A stretch of DNA of 64,000 nt from Actinoplanes flavus. Its GTDB lineage: Bacteria; Actinomycetota; Actinomycetes; Mycobacteriales; Micromonosporaceae. The stretch is from NCBI RefSeq assembly GCF_017592555.1, contig NZ_JAGFNS010000002.1, positions 314,916 through 378,915 of the forward strand. The letters run 5' to 3'. Every line of letters begins with the position of its first letter. Within the stretch, counting starts at the first letter, position 1. A program made the translations under genes and the position numbers. Shown piece after piece: positions 16,541 through 25,903 of this stretch. The notes under the pieces were generated by a model. The model did not search any database. It saw nothing but the letters and a program-made list of their open reading frames with translations, and had not been told where the DNA came from.

Positions 16541-16995
16541 CCACCACCGTGAACGGCCTCGACGGCCTCAAGTCCCTGGCCGGCAAGGACCTCGGCCGCA
16601 GCGCCTGGCTGGAGATCACCCAGGAGCGGGTGAACACGTTCGCCGACGCCACCGGCGACCACCAGTGGATCCACGTCGACGTGGAGAAGGCGAAGAAGGG
16701 CCCGTTCGGCGCGCCGATCGCCCACGGCTACCTCACCCTGTCGCTGGTCATCCCGCTCTTCGGCGACCTGCTCGTGGTCGACGGCATCACGATGGGCGTC
16801 AACTACGGGCTGGAGAAGGTGCGCTTCCCCAGCCCGGTCCAGGTCGGCTCCCGGATCCGGCTGGCCGCGACCGTGGTCAGCGTCGACGACGTGGCCGGCA
16901 ACGGCGTGCAGAGCGTCTTCGACTTCACCGTCGAGGTCGAGGGCCAGGACAAGCCCGCCTGCGTCGCCCGGCCCGTCTACCGCCACTACGCCTAG
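16537..16995 (+). CDS. MaoC-like enoyl-CoA hydratase
   Basis: A 152-residue single hot-dog domain. It carries the hydratase-2 motif: the catalytic Asp and His in FADATGDHQWIHVD near residues 36-49, then GAPIAHGYLTLSL. These enzymes hydrate trans-2-enoyl-CoA to (R)-3-hydroxyacyl-CoA, which the SDR at 14790 could oxidise. The start overlaps the amidohydrolase stop (ATGA). A ten-base gap separates it from the ligase. Confidence 0.88.
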   Translation: MTTTVNGLDGLKSLAGKDLGRSAWLEITQERVNTFADATGDHQWIHVDVEKAKKGPFGAPIAHGYLTLSLVIPLFGDLLVVDGITMGVNYGLEKVRFPSPVQVGSRIRLAATVVSVDDVAGNGVQSVFDFTVEVEGQDKPACVARPVYRHYA

Positions 16996-17005
16996 AGGAC
17001 CGGCC

Positions 17006-18481
17006 ATGCGCAACGCGGGGCTGGGGTCCTGGCCGGTACGCCGGGCGGCCATGTCGCCCGGCCGCACCGCCCTGATCTTCGAGGAGCGGCGTACGACGTA
17101 CGCCCAACTGGAGGAACGCACCTCCCGCCTGGCCGCGGCCCTGCGTGCCGCCGGGGTCCGGCCCGGGGACCGGGTCGCCTACCTCGGCCCGAACCATCCG
17201 TCCCTGGTCGAGACGATGTTCGCGACCTGGGCGCTCGGCGGGATCTTCGTGCCGATGAACGTCCGGCTGACCGAGCCGGAGATCGAGTACCAGCTCCGGC
17301 ACAGCGGGGCGGTCGCGTTGATCCACGCCCTGCCGGTGTCCTTGGAAGTCCCGATCAAGGTCGGACTCCCCGGATACGAGGACTTCCTCTCGGATCTCGC
17401 GCGCTTCGACGAGCCGGTCACGCTCGACGACGTGGCCTGCATCCTCTACACGTCCGGCACCACCGGCCATCCCAAGGGCGCCGTGCTCACCCACGGCAAC
17501 CTGGTGTGGAACTGCTACAACCTGCTCGTCTGCGTCGACGTCGCCGGCGACGAGGTCACCCTGGTCAGCGCCCCGCTCTTCCACGTGGCGGCGCTCAACC
17601 AGTGCCTGCTGCCCACGTTCCTCAAGGGCGGCACGTCGGTGATCATGCCGAGCTGGGACGTCGACGGCTGCTTCGACGCCATCGCCCGGTACGGCGTGAC
17701 CTGGATGTTCGGCGTCTCCACCATGTTCGCCGGCCTCGCCGGCTCACCCCGCTGGCCGGCCGCCGACCTGTCCTCGGTGCGCTGCCTGATGACCGGCGGC
17801 GCCGCCGTGCCGGAGGCGCTGATCCGCACCTACCAGGATCGGGGGCTCGCGTTCTGCCAGGGCTACGGGATGACCGAGACCGCGCCCGGCGCCACCTTCC
17901 TGGAGGCGCGGGAGAGCCGCGACCACGTCGGATCGGCCGGCCTGCCGGTGTTCTTCACCGACGTCCGGTGCGTGCGGCCCGACCTCACCCCGGCCCCGCC
18001 CGGCGAACCCGGCGAGGTCCTGGTCCGCGGCCCGAACGTGACCCCCGGCTACTGGAACGACCCGGCCGCCACCGCCGCCGCCTTCACCGACGGCTGGTTC
18101 CGCTCCGGCGACCTGGCCGTCGTCGGGGAGGACGGCCACTTCCGCATCGTCGACCGCACCAAGGACATGTACATCTCCGGCGGCGAGAACGTCTACCCGG
18201 CCGAGGTGGAGGCCGCCGTCTTCGAACACCCCGCGGTCGCCGAGGTGGCCGTCGTCGGCGTCCCCGACGAGAAGTGGGGCGAGGTCGGCCGGGCCTTCGT
18301 GGTCCCGGTCCCCGGCGCCGTCCTCCACCCCGGCGACATCCCGGCCTTCCTGGCCGGGCGCCTGGCCAGATACAAGATCCCGGTGTACGTAGACATCGTC
18401 ACCGACCTCCCGAGAACCGGCTCCAACAAGGTCCGCAAGGGCCCCCTCCGCGACCTCCCGCTGCCTCAGCCCACGCGGTAG
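17006..18481 (+). CDS. Acyl-CoA synthetase (FadD family)
   Basis: A 491-residue AMP-forming ligase that should activate a carboxylic acid as its CoA thioester for the SDR/MaoC steps. The phosphate loop is [12 protein letters not shown] near residue 151, [10 protein letters not shown] is motif A5, SGD...[16 protein letters not shown] is the hinge region, and the catalytic Lys is in GSNKVRKG near the C-terminus. It is slightly short in the N-terminal domain. It is the last gene of the operon; its 3' end overlaps the convergent ATPase pseudogene by 16 bp. Confidence 0.88.
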   Translation: MRNAGLGSWPVRRAAMSPGRTALIFEERRTTYAQLEERTSRLAAALRAAGVRPGDRVAYLGPNHPSLVETMFATWALGGIFVPMNVRLTEPEIEYQLRHSGAVALIHALPVSLEVPIKVGLPGYEDFLSDLARFDEPVTLDDVACILYTSGTTGHPKGAVLTHGNLVWNCYNLLVCVDVAGDEVTLVSAPLFHVAALNQCLLPTFLKGGTSVIMPSWDVDGCFDAIARYGVTWMFGVSTMFAGLAGSPRWPAADLSSVRCLMTGGAAVPEALIRTYQDRGLAFCQGYGMTETAPGATFLEARESRDHVGSAGLPVFFTDVRCVRPDLTPAPPGEPGEVLVRGPNVTPGYWNDPAATAAAFTDGWFRSGDLAVVGEDGHFRIVDRTKDMYISGGENVYPAEVEAAVFEHPAVAEVAVVGVPDEKWGEVGRAFVVPVPGAVLHPGDIPAFLAGRLARYKIPVYVDIVTDLPRTGSNKVRKGPLRDLPLPQPTR

Positions 18482-19940
18482 AGGGTGGCCAGATCGATCA
18501 GGACGATGCCGGTGTCCGCGGAGGCGGCCGCCCGCAGCTCATCGGTGAACCCGGCGCCGCTGAAACACGCGAGCCGTGCGGTGCCGGCGCCGGGACGTCC
18601 CTGAGCCGTCAGCAGAGACCTGACGCGGCGCAGCCGGTCGAGGTGGCCCATGCCCATGACGTCGCCCCACTTCGCCTCACCGATCGCCAGCAGCGGCTGG
18701 CGGTTGTCGTCGTCGAGGCCGTACACGGCGACGTCGACCTCGTGGGAGGTCCGGTTCGCCGGGTCGTTGACCGTGCCGCCGCTCACCCGGTTCGGGTAGT
18801 CGCCGAACACCTCGGGCTCGGCCAGGTGCCGGGTCCAGTAGCGGCAGACGTGCTCGAAATGCGGCCCAGAACGTTGCTGACGAAGCGGCGCCGGCTGCGC
18901 TGCCACAGCCGTGCGGTGTCCCGCGTGTGCTCCAGGTCCGACCAGATCGGGCGCATCACCGCGTGGTAGAACGCGACCAGCGGCTCGGCGATCCGGAACG
19001 TGGTCCGGTTGTCCCGGAAGGCGTCGGCTTCCCGGGTGACCAGTCCACAGTCCTCCAGCACCGTCAACGGATGGGCCAAATCGCCGGCTTTGCGGCCGAG
19101 GTAGGAGGCGATACCGCCGCGATGAGCGTTTCCGGAGGCGATCGCCGCGAGGACCGAGTGATAGAGGCCCGCGTCGCGTAGGTCGGGTTCGTCGGCGAGC
19201 AGATACCGGGCCTCCCGGAAGAGAGGGCTGGTCGGGGAGAGAACGGCCCGGACCACCCAGGCGTCGAAGTCCTCCGGGCCGGCGGGAGTGTCGTCGCGAG
19301 CGAACTCTCGGCGGTAGGCGGGCGTGCCCCCGACGACGGCGTTGGCCATCAGCGCGGTCGCGTGGTCCTCGATGTCCCAGAACTGAGCGGCGAGCTGGTG
19401 ATCGAGAGTGGGGACCACCAGTTCCAGACCGGCCCGGCCACGCAGCGGCGCGTTGCCACTGAGGAGCCGGCCCATGAACGACATCGCGGATCCGCAGAGC
19501 AGGATGCTGGATCGGCTCTGGTCGCGTTCGGCCCGAAGTGGCGCCAGAGCGTTCTGGATGATCGACGGAATCTGGGGATTCGCCCGCACCAGGTAGGGGA
19601 ACTCGTCGATCACCACCGGGATCCGGCGCTCCCGCCCGAGGCTGAGGAGCGCGTCGACGGCCTGATGCCAACTGTCGAAAGCGAGGGGCGCCGGCGCATC
19701 CACATGCTCCGCCAGGCGTGCCCCGAGTTGATTGAGGGACTCCCGGTCGGCGGCTTCATCGGCCGGGAAATAGAAGCCGCCGGTCGCCTGGCACAACGAG
19801 CGAAGCAGGTAGGTCTTGCCCTGCCTGTGCCGGCCATAGACTATGCCGAGGAGAGCCCCAGGCCGATTGTCGGTGGCGAACTCGGCCAGAGCGGCCCATT
19901 CGCGTTCGCGTTTGAACATCTCCGCGGGCCGTTCCAGCAT
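18466..19940 (-). pseudogene. Frameshifted ATPase of the DUF234 type (AAA ATPase plus nuclease-like domain)
   Basis: The first part (from 19940) is an AAA-type ATPase: YGRHRQGKTYLL is Walker A, PVVIDEFPYLV is Walker B, and a winged-helix region (GIASYLGRKAGDLAHPL) follows. The expected C-terminal DUF234 domain (HEVDVAVYGLD, LLAIGEAKWG, a PD-(D/E)xK-like pattern) continues in another frame. The switch occurs near 18863-18867, where VSNVLG should continue PHFEHVCRYW; one missing C in GGGCCCGC would restore it. It is either a real one-base deletion or a sequence error. These proteins are often defence- or mobile-element-associated ATPases of unknown function. Confidence 0.8.
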
Positions 19941-19950
19941 GTGCCCATCC

Positions 19951-20715
19951 TTATCCGAGCTTTTCCGGCCAAGCGGCGGTGACCAGGGCCGGGAGGACGG
20001 TGGCGGCGGGGCCGTGCAGGTTGATGCCGGCGACCGCGTCCAGGGGGGTGGGCTGCGGGTTCACCTGGATCACGGTGGCACCGAACATGGCCGCCACCTT
20101 CGGGATCTCGGCCGCCGGGTAGACCAGGCCGGACGTGCCGATCGTCAGGAGCACGTCGCAGTCGGTCGCCTCCTGGACGGCCGTCTCCAGGATCTGTTCC
20201 GGCAGGGCCTCGCCGAACCACACCACGCCCGGGCGCACCGGGCCGGAACAGTGCTCGCAGCGGGGCGGGGCCAGCCGGCGGCCCTCCGCGGGCTCCTCGC
20301 CGTCGGTCACCGGGGCGGACCGGGCGCACGACGCGCAGCGCGGCTCGAACAGGCTGCCGTGCAGGTGCAGCGGGTCCGTCGATCCGGCGCGTTCGTGCAG
20401 GTCGTCCACATTCTGGGTGATCACGACACTGCGCGGGGCGCGCGCCTCGATGGCGGCGACGGCCTCGTGCCCGGGGTTGGGGTGGACCCGGCGGATCACG
20501 GTGCGGCGCCATTCGTACCAGCCCCACACCAGGTCCGGGTCGTTCTGGAAGGCCTGCGGGGTGGCCAGCGCCTGAGCGTCGAACCGCTCCCAGAGGCCGG
20601 TCAGCGCGTCCCGGAAGGTGGGCACGCCGCTCTCCGCCGAGATGCCCGCGCCGGTGAACACCACCACCCGCCGCGCCCGAGAGAGGACCTTCGCGGCCTC
20701 GCGCACCTCAACCAT
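19951..20715 (-). CDS. Sir2-family NAD-dependent protein deacylase
   Basis: A 254-residue sirtuin. NAD-binding motifs are GAGISAESGVPTFRD and TQNVDDLHERAG, the catalytic His is in HLHGS, and the zinc cysteines are CASC and CEHC. WYEWRR has the Tyr-x2-Arg pair of class III sirtuins (CobB, SIRT5), pointing to desuccinylase/demalonylase activity besides deacetylation. ATG at 20715 follows GTGGGGGATCG, a good ribosome site; an in-frame GTG lies 12 bases upstream. It ends 10 bp before the frameshifted ATPase gene. Confidence 0.9.
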   Translation of the reverse strand: MVEVREAAKVLSRARRVVVFTGAGISAESGVPTFRDALTGLWERFDAQALATPQAFQNDPDLVWGWYEWRRTVIRRVHPNPGHEAVAAIEARAPRSVVITQNVDDLHERAGSTDPLHLHGSLFEPRCASCARSAPVTDGEEPAEGRRLAPPRCEHCSGPVRPGVVWFGEALPEQILETAVQEATDCDVLLTIGTSGLVYPAAEIPKVAAMFGATVIQVNPQPTPLDAVAGINLHGPAATVLPALVTAAWPEKLG

Positions 20716-20838
20716 TCGATCCCCCACCGCTGTCCGAACGTTTCACCAGCACGGACGAGTGTCGCATCACCGGGGGAGCGGATGGGTCGTTGACTCTCGG
20801 AGAGCGCGCGGAGGTGGTCGTCGAATGTCCGAAGTGGG

Positions 20839-21069
20839 ATGCCGTTGAGTGACGAGCCCACCGAACCGCCGAACGGCCCCGACCGCACCCGCCGTCTGCG
20901 CGCGGCCGGCGACCGGCTGCTCACCGTCGTCGGCGAGTGGACCGCGCCGGGCCCGGAGCGTACGGAGTGGTCGGAGTCGAACATGAGCGTCCTGGTCGGC
21001 GCGGTGACCGCGGCCGCCGGGTTCCTCTTCCTGGCCGCCATGATGGTCATCTGGGTCGCCCGCTCCTGA
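20839..21069 (+). CDS. Small single-pass membrane protein
   Basis: A 76-residue protein with a charged, Pro-rich N-terminal half and one C-terminal transmembrane helix (VLVGAVTAAAGFLFLAAMMV). It is not recognised. It is divergent from the sirtuin, and its 3' end overlaps the convergent MFS gene by 23 bp. Confidence 0.5.
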   Translation: MPLSDEPTEPPNGPDRTRRLRAAGDRLLTVVGEWTAPGPERTEWSESNMSVLVGAVTAAAGFLFLAAMMVIWVARS

Positions 21070-22258
21070 AAGCGAGCGCCGCCACCGCGGCCATGGCCAG
21101 CAGACCTCCGCTGACCAGGGCGAACGTTGTCGACGTGACGGACGCGAGCAGGCCGCCGCGGAGGTTGCCGAGTTCTGGGCCGGAGTGGCCGACGATCAGC
21201 TCGGCGGCCGACACCCGGCCCAGCATCGCGTCCGGGGTGTGCGTCTGAACGACCGTGCCGCGCGTGACCACCGCGACGGTGTCGGCGGCCCCGGCCACGG
21301 TGAGCAGCAGCAACGCGACCCACACGAGCGGCGCGACGCCGAGCAGGGCGATCGCCGCGCCCCAGACGGCCGCCGCCGCGAACATGATCGGCGCGGGCCG
21401 GGAGCGCCGGGTGAAGACCCCGGAGAGCAGCGAGGCGGCGACGCCGCCCACGGCGAGGGCCGAGAAGAACAATCCGAGGGTACGGGGATCGCCGCCGAAC
21501 CGTTCCGCGTTCAGCACCGGGAACAGGCTCACCGGCATGGTCAGCACGGTCATCGCGAGGTCGGTGAGCAGCGCGCCCCGGACCGCCCGGTGCCCGGCCA
21601 GGAACCGTAGCCCGGCCATCGCCGCCCGCACCCCGGGCCGGGACGCCTCCCCGGTCGGCGGCATCGGCGGCAGCATGGCGGCGGCGCCCAGTATCACCAC
21701 GAAGGACAGCGCGTCGGCGAGGAAGCAGCCGCCCACCCCGGCCGAGGCGATGAGGAGCCCACCGAGCGCCGGGCCGAGCAGCATCGACGTCTGGAAGGCG
21801 ATCCGGTTCAGGGCCAGCCCGGCCGCCAGTTCCCGCGCGGGCAGTAGCCGGGGCAGGATCGCCCGGGACGCCGGCCCGGCCCCGGCCGCGAAGGACCTCT
21901 GCACCGCGACCAGCCCGAGCAGCGCACCGACCGGCAACCCACCGGCGAACGCCTGCACCGCCAGCAGCCCCGCGCACACGGCCTGCCCAGAGACGCAGAT
22001 CAGATAGAAGCGGCGCCGGTCCCCATGGTCGGCCAGTGTGCCCGCGAACAGCCCGAACACCAGCAACGGCAGACCCGACGCGAGCCCGGCCGCCCCGGTC
22101 CACGCCGGGCTCCGGGTGGTCTCCCACACCTGGTAGAGGACCGCGACCAGCGCCATCTGGCCACCCAGCCCGGAACACACGCGCCCGGTCCACCAGCGCC
22201 GGAAGTGACGCGAGGACCGCAGCGGGGACACGTCGATCAGGGCGGTGCGCAACGGCAT
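21047..22258 (-). CDS. MFS transporter (EntS-like exporter)
   Basis: A 403-residue, 12-helix MFS protein. SSRHFRRWWTGRVCSGLGGQ opens the first helix and FAGTLADHGDRRRFY is loop 2-3. The layout resembles the EntS siderophore-exporter group, but there are no siderophore genes nearby, so the substrate is open. ATG at 22258, with GGTGGAA seven bases upstream, is preferred to the GTG at 22270. A strong terminator separates it from the pectate lyase gene upstream. Confidence 0.82.
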   Translation of the reverse strand: MPLRTALIDVSPLRSSRHFRRWWTGRVCSGLGGQMALVAVLYQVWETTRSPAWTGAAGLASGLPLLVFGLFAGTLADHGDRRRFYLICVSGQAVCAGLLAVQAFAGGLPVGALLGLVAVQRSFAAGAGPASRAILPRLLPARELAAGLALNRIAFQTSMLLGPALGGLLIASAGVGGCFLADALSFVVILGAAAMLPPMPPTGEASRPGVRAAMAGLRFLAGHRAVRGALLTDLAMTVLTMPVSLFPVLNAERFGGDPRTLGLFFSALAVGGVAASLLSGVFTRRSRPAPIMFAAAAVWGAAIALLGVAPLVWVALLLLTVAGAADTVAVVTRGTVVQTHTPDAMLGRVSAAELIVGHSGPELGNLRGGLLASVTSTTFALVSGGLLAMAAVAALAFRSGRPR

Positions 22259-22284
22259 GGCGGCTTCCACCGTACGAAAGGAAT

Positions 22285-22314
22285 CGCCCGCCTGCCGGGA
22301 GTGGCAGGCGGGCG
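22285..22314 (-). terminator. Intrinsic terminator after the pectate lyase gene
   Basis: A perfect 12-bp stem (CGCCCGCCTGCC with its complement) and six-base loop lie 10 bp past the lyase stop, followed on the minus strand by ATTCCTTTC. It separates the lyase from the MFS gene. Confidence 0.85.
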
Positions 22315-22324
22315 AGTCAGCCGA

Positions 22325-24127
22325 TCAGAGTGAGACGGCCTTGCCGCCGAGGGTGATGGCCAGGCGGCCGTCCGAGGCGAACGACCAGGCCAGCGCGCCG
22401 GTGAAGTTCGCGCAGCGGCTGCCGTTCGTGCCGGACCAGAACTGGTTGGTGCTGTCCGCGGTGCCGATGATGCGGTCGTTCGTGCCGCTGGAGCTGCGGC
22501 ACGAGGTGTTGGTGGTGAAGACCGACGTGCCGGCGTCGAAGTTGAAGTTGCGCTCGGCGTTGTCGATGCTCAGGTTGTTGGCGATCGTCATCGAGCCCGG
22601 GTTGCTGTTGTAGGTGAACCCGTGCTTGCCGTTCCTGTACGCCACGGTCCGCTTCACGATGTGGTTGACCTTGATGTCCTCGCCGCCGAGCTTGAAGCCG
22701 TTGCGGTCACCGTTGCCGGCCTGCGAGCCGTCGCTGAGTGTGCCGTTGTTGTAGGCCAGCGAGTCCTCGATGGTCACCACGCCGATCGGCCCGGTGTCGG
22801 TCTTGGTGTAGAGGTCCCAGCCGTCGTCGATGTTGTTGTGCGAGACCGCGTACCGGAAGACGTTGCCCGATCCGACGGTCAGTTTGGCGGCGAAGCCGTC
22901 CGCGTCCTCCCCGTCGGAGTCGGCGTTGTCGTGCGACTCGGCGCTGAGGATCAGGTTGTTCGCCGGCCACTGGGCGGCCGGGGTGTCCGACGCGATCCGG
23001 GACAGCTGGAGGCCGGTGTCCCGGTTGTACCGGGTGATCGTGCGCTCCAGGACGTTGTTGCTGCCGCCCACGAAGATGCCGTTGTCGCCGGCGCGCTCCA
23101 CCACGATGCCGTAGATCCGCCAGTAGTTGCCGTTGACGGCGAGACCACGGGCCGCGGTGTCCTCGGCCTGCGCCGAGAAGTTCAAGACCGGAACTTCACC
23201 GGGGTACGCGGAAATCGTCTTCAGCGCACCGGACGAGCCGTTGTTGCCCGGCGCGATGGTGACCGTCGACGGGTGCGCGTAGGTGCCGCCACGCAGGTAG
23301 ATCGTGCCGCCCGCGGCGATCCGGGTGATCGCCGAGGTGAGCGTGGTCGGCGCCGCCACCGTCCCGGCCGCGCTGTCGGTGCCGTTGGGCGCCACGTAGA
23401 GGGCGCTGCTCGACGGCGGCGGAGAGGAGGAACTGGCCGACGGCGACACCGACGGCGAGGAGGAGGAGGAGGTGGGGGAGGAGGTCGGCGTGGACACCCC
23501 GTCGTCGACCAGGACGTCGTCGAAACGGCCCGCCGCGTACTCGGTGAGCAGCCCGATCCGGCCCGCCGTGATGGTGCTGTCGGTGGCCGACCCGACGCTG
23601 GCGCCGTTGACCGAGCCGCTGATCGTGGTCCCGTCGACGGTCAGTTTCAGCGTGTAGAAGGTGCTCGCCGAGATGGTCTGGCTCAGGCTGCCCAGGACGG
23701 TGACGCTGCTGCCGTTCATGGTCTCCAGCTGCACCCGGTTGGCGCCGGTCAGCGACAGCCGGTACATCTTCGTCGCCCCGGCGGCGCGGGCGGTCAGCGC
23801 CACCACGCCGGAGGTCGAGCTGAACGCGGTCGCCTTCACTCTCGCCTGGACCGAGTAATTGGTCCAGGAGGTGGTTCCGGCGAATTGCCGGGCCCTGGTG
23901 TTGGTGCTGTCCGACTGCTGGAACACCTGGGTGCCGTCGCTCACCACCGACCAGGTGCCGCCCGATTTCGACCACCCGCTGGTGCTGCCGGACTCGAAGT
24001 CGGCGGTGAACAGGGTGGCCGCCTCGGCGGTGCCGATCGTGACGAAGACACCGGCCGCGACCAGGCCGGCGAGTCCGGCGGCGCCGAGCGAACGGCGCAG
24101 TCTACGGTCCCGTGGATGGGATGACAT
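22325..24127 (-). CDS. Secreted pectate lyase-like protein (PL9-type) with N-terminal carbohydrate-binding-like domain
   Basis: A 600-residue exported protein. The signal peptide spans ~14-38 and probably ends at TAEA. A beta-sandwich of ~180 residues follows (FESGSTSGWSKSGGTWSVVS ... AGRFDDVLV), then a Ser/Pro/Thr linker of ~35 residues, then a right-handed beta-helix. The segment DSDGEDADGFAAKLTVGSGN followed by NNIDDGWDLYTK matches the calcium- and lysine-containing catalytic region of family 9 lyases, which cleave polygalacturonate by beta-elimination. ATG at 24127 has AAGGAG upstream; the longer frame to 24277 lacks a signal peptide at its start. Monocistronic. Confidence 0.85.
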   Translation of the reverse strand: MSSHPRDRRLRRSLGAAGLAGLVAAGVFVTIGTAEAATLFTADFESGSTSGWSKSGGTWSVVSDGTQVFQQSDSTNTRARQFAGTTSWTNYSVQARVKATAFSSTSGVVALTARAAGATKMYRLSLTGANRVQLETMNGSSVTVLGSLSQTISASTFYTLKLTVDGTTISGSVNGASVGSATDSTITAGRIGLLTEYAAGRFDDVLVDDGVSTPTSSPTSSSSSPSVSPSASSSSPPPSSSALYVAPNGTDSAAGTVAAPTTLTSAITRIAAGGTIYLRGGTYAHPSTVTIAPGNNGSSGALKTISAYPGEVPVLNFSAQAEDTAARGLAVNGNYWRIYGIVVERAGDNGIFVGGSNNVLERTITRYNRDTGLQLSRIASDTPAAQWPANNLILSAESHDNADSDGEDADGFAAKLTVGSGNVFRYAVSHNNIDDGWDLYTKTDTGPIGVVTIEDSLAYNNGTLSDGSQAGNGDRNGFKLGGEDIKVNHIVKRTVAYRNGKHGFTYNSNPGSMTIANNLSIDNAERNFNFDAGTSVFTTNTSCRSSSGTNDRIIGTADSTNQFWSGTNGSRCANFTGALAWSFASDGRLAITLGGKAVSL

Positions 24128-24325
24128 GGGGGGATTCTCCTTGTCGCAAAGGGATCCCGCCGGGCGCGATGCAGCCGTCCGCGATCGCCGGGAATGGCGG
24201 CGGACGTGCAGCGTGGGGGATGTTCCGGCGGGGCACCGTTGGGGACGGATTCCGAGTTGGAATCTGCCACCGGGCATTACCGCCCGTCAACGGAATCCCT
24301 TTGCAGGTTTGTTGCAGGAAAGCGT

Positions 24326-25903
24326 TCAGGCGTGTGCGGCGAGGAATTCGTCCAGGCAGCGTTCGGCGTTCGCGGTGACCGTCAGGGCCGGGTTGGCGAG
24401 GCACGCGGAGCCGGGCAGCAGGGCGCTGTCCACGCAGTACAGGTTCTGATATCCGGCCACCTTCCCGGTGAAGTCGGTGGCCCTGCCCATCACCAGACCG
24501 CCGAGCGGGTGGTAGGTGTTGCGCGACCCCAGGCCCATGCCGGTGTTGCGGTCGTAGGACGGCAGCCCGGTCAGCAGCGAACCCTTCGAGCCCTCGGTAC
24601 GCCACCACAGCCGGGTGGCCAGATCCCGCCCGGCCTTGTCGCCGGCGGTCTCCATCTCGGCGTACGGCCAGTGGACCTTCCCGGCGCCGGTGGCCGCGTC
24701 GTACCGGATCTCGCCACGTTCCGGGATCAGGGTGGTGATCAGGTGCGCGGTGGTGGCCGGCAGCCAGGACGGGATCGGCGCCGCCTCCCAGGCCATGGCG
24801 GTCCGCGCGTACGGGTTCGCGTCGTCGAAGAACCGCACGTTGCCCGGCCCGCCCTGCGCGTGCCCGACCGCCTTGCGCAGGTTGAGCCGGGCGATCAGGA
24901 AGTCCCCGTTGTTGCCCCAGCCCTTGCCCACCTCGGTGCTGGTCAGCCGGGGGAGACGGCCGCGTGCCCGGGAGGTGAGCAGCAGTGACGTGCTGTTCAG
25001 CGAGCCGGCCGCCAGGAACACGAACTCGGCCGTGAACGTCTTGTTCGCGAGCACTCCACCGCGCTCGTCGATCTGCCGGGCGGCGACCTCGAACCGCTCC
25101 TGCCCGGACACCTCCCTGATCTCGGACACCTCGTGCAGCGGCAGGATGCTGACATGCCCGGTCTGGGTGGCCCAGGCGAGATAGTTGTGGTCGACGCTGT
25201 TCTTCGCGCCCGAGTTGCTGCCGAACGGCCCCTCACCGATCGTGTGACAGGCCCGCACCCGGCCGGCCAGCTCGTCCCGGATCACGTTCCAGTCGACCCC
25301 GAACGGCACCGGTACGGGTGTGCGCCCGAACTCGGCGATGTATTCCAGCCACGCGCGCGCCCCCGCGTACCCCGCATGGTTTTGAATGTCGGCGGGAATC
25401 GGTGCGGCGCCCAGATTCTGCCGGGCGCGCGGCCAGTAGACGTCCTCGAACGTGGTGTACGACAGTTCGGCCGGATAGACCCGCTCCCAGTCGGCGCGGC
25501 GCGGTTGTGGCAGGTACATGCCGATGACCAGCGACCCACCGCCCACCCCGGCCCCGCACATCACCTGGATGCCGTCGCCGACGTGTTTCTGGATGAGCCC
25601 GGCGCCCCGCTCGATGGTCTTGCTGACGTCCAGGCCGAGTGGCGGTTTGTCGGCGAACCACGCGCACCGCCAGTCCGGGTCGCTGATCGTGCAGAACGTG
25701 TCGCCGGAGCCGTCCAGATCCCAGCGCCGGCCCCGTTCCAGGACGGTCACCTCCACCCCGGCCTGGGCCAGCCGGTACGCGGCCACCGCACCGGCGAACC
25801 CGCTGCCGATCACCAGGGCGGTCCGGCCCTGGAGGTTGCGCCGGGCCAGGCCGGGCAGGAACAGCCCGGCGGCGCTCGCTTGCAGAAGAGTCCGGCGTTT
25901 CAC
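24326..25903 (-). CDS. Cholesterol oxidase-like GMC flavoenzyme
   Basis: A 525-residue GMC-type oxidoreductase resembling class I cholesterol oxidases, which oxidise and isomerise 3beta-hydroxysterols to 4-en-3-ones. It has a twin-arginine-like leader (KRRTLLQASAAGLFLPGLA), the FAD motif GSGFAGAVAAYRLAQAG, MCGAGVGGGSLV, and C-terminal active-site blocks with His in NTYHPLGG and Asn in CLANPALT. The GTG start overlaps the upstream thiolase stop (GTGA), with GGGAGG well placed. It is last in an operon with DUF35, Ltp4-like and Ltp3-like genes behind a KstR-type box. ChoD-like dehydrogenases of uncertain sterol activity are the alternative. Confidence 0.85.
   Translation of the reverse strand: MKRRTLLQASAAGLFLPGLARRNLQGRTALVIGSGFAGAVAAYRLAQAGVEVTVLERGRRWDLDGSGDTFCTISDPDWRCAWFADKPPLGLDVSKTIERGAGLIQKHVGDGIQVMCGAGVGGGSLVIGMYLPQPRRADWERVYPAELSYTTFEDVYWPRARQNLGAAPIPADIQNHAGYAGARAWLEYIAEFGRTPVPVPFGVDWNVIRDELAGRVRACHTIGEGPFGSNSGAKNSVDHNYLAWATQTGHVSILPLHEVSEIREVSGQERFEVAARQIDERGGVLANKTFTAEFVFLAAGSLNSTSLLLTSRARGRLPRLTSTEVGKGWGNNGDFLIARLNLRKAVGHAQGGPGNVRFFDDANPYARTAMAWEAAPIPSWLPATTAHLITTLIPERGEIRYDAATGAGKVHWPYAEMETAGDKAGRDLATRLWWRTEGSKGSLLTGLPSYDRNTGMGLGSRNTYHPLGGLVMGRATDFTGKVAGYQNLYCVDSALLPGSACLANPALTVTANAERCLDEFLAAHA

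Noticed and set aside
18466..19671. Independent gene in the second frame of the DUF234 locus
   Set aside because: Only its last ~130 codons look like protein, and they complete the ATPase gene in the other frame; the rest is a shadow.
24144..24304. Inverted repeat GCAAAGGGAT/ATCCCTTTGC upstream of the pectate lyase
   Set aside because: The arms are about 150 bp apart and short; it could be two operator half sites, but there is too little to call a feature.
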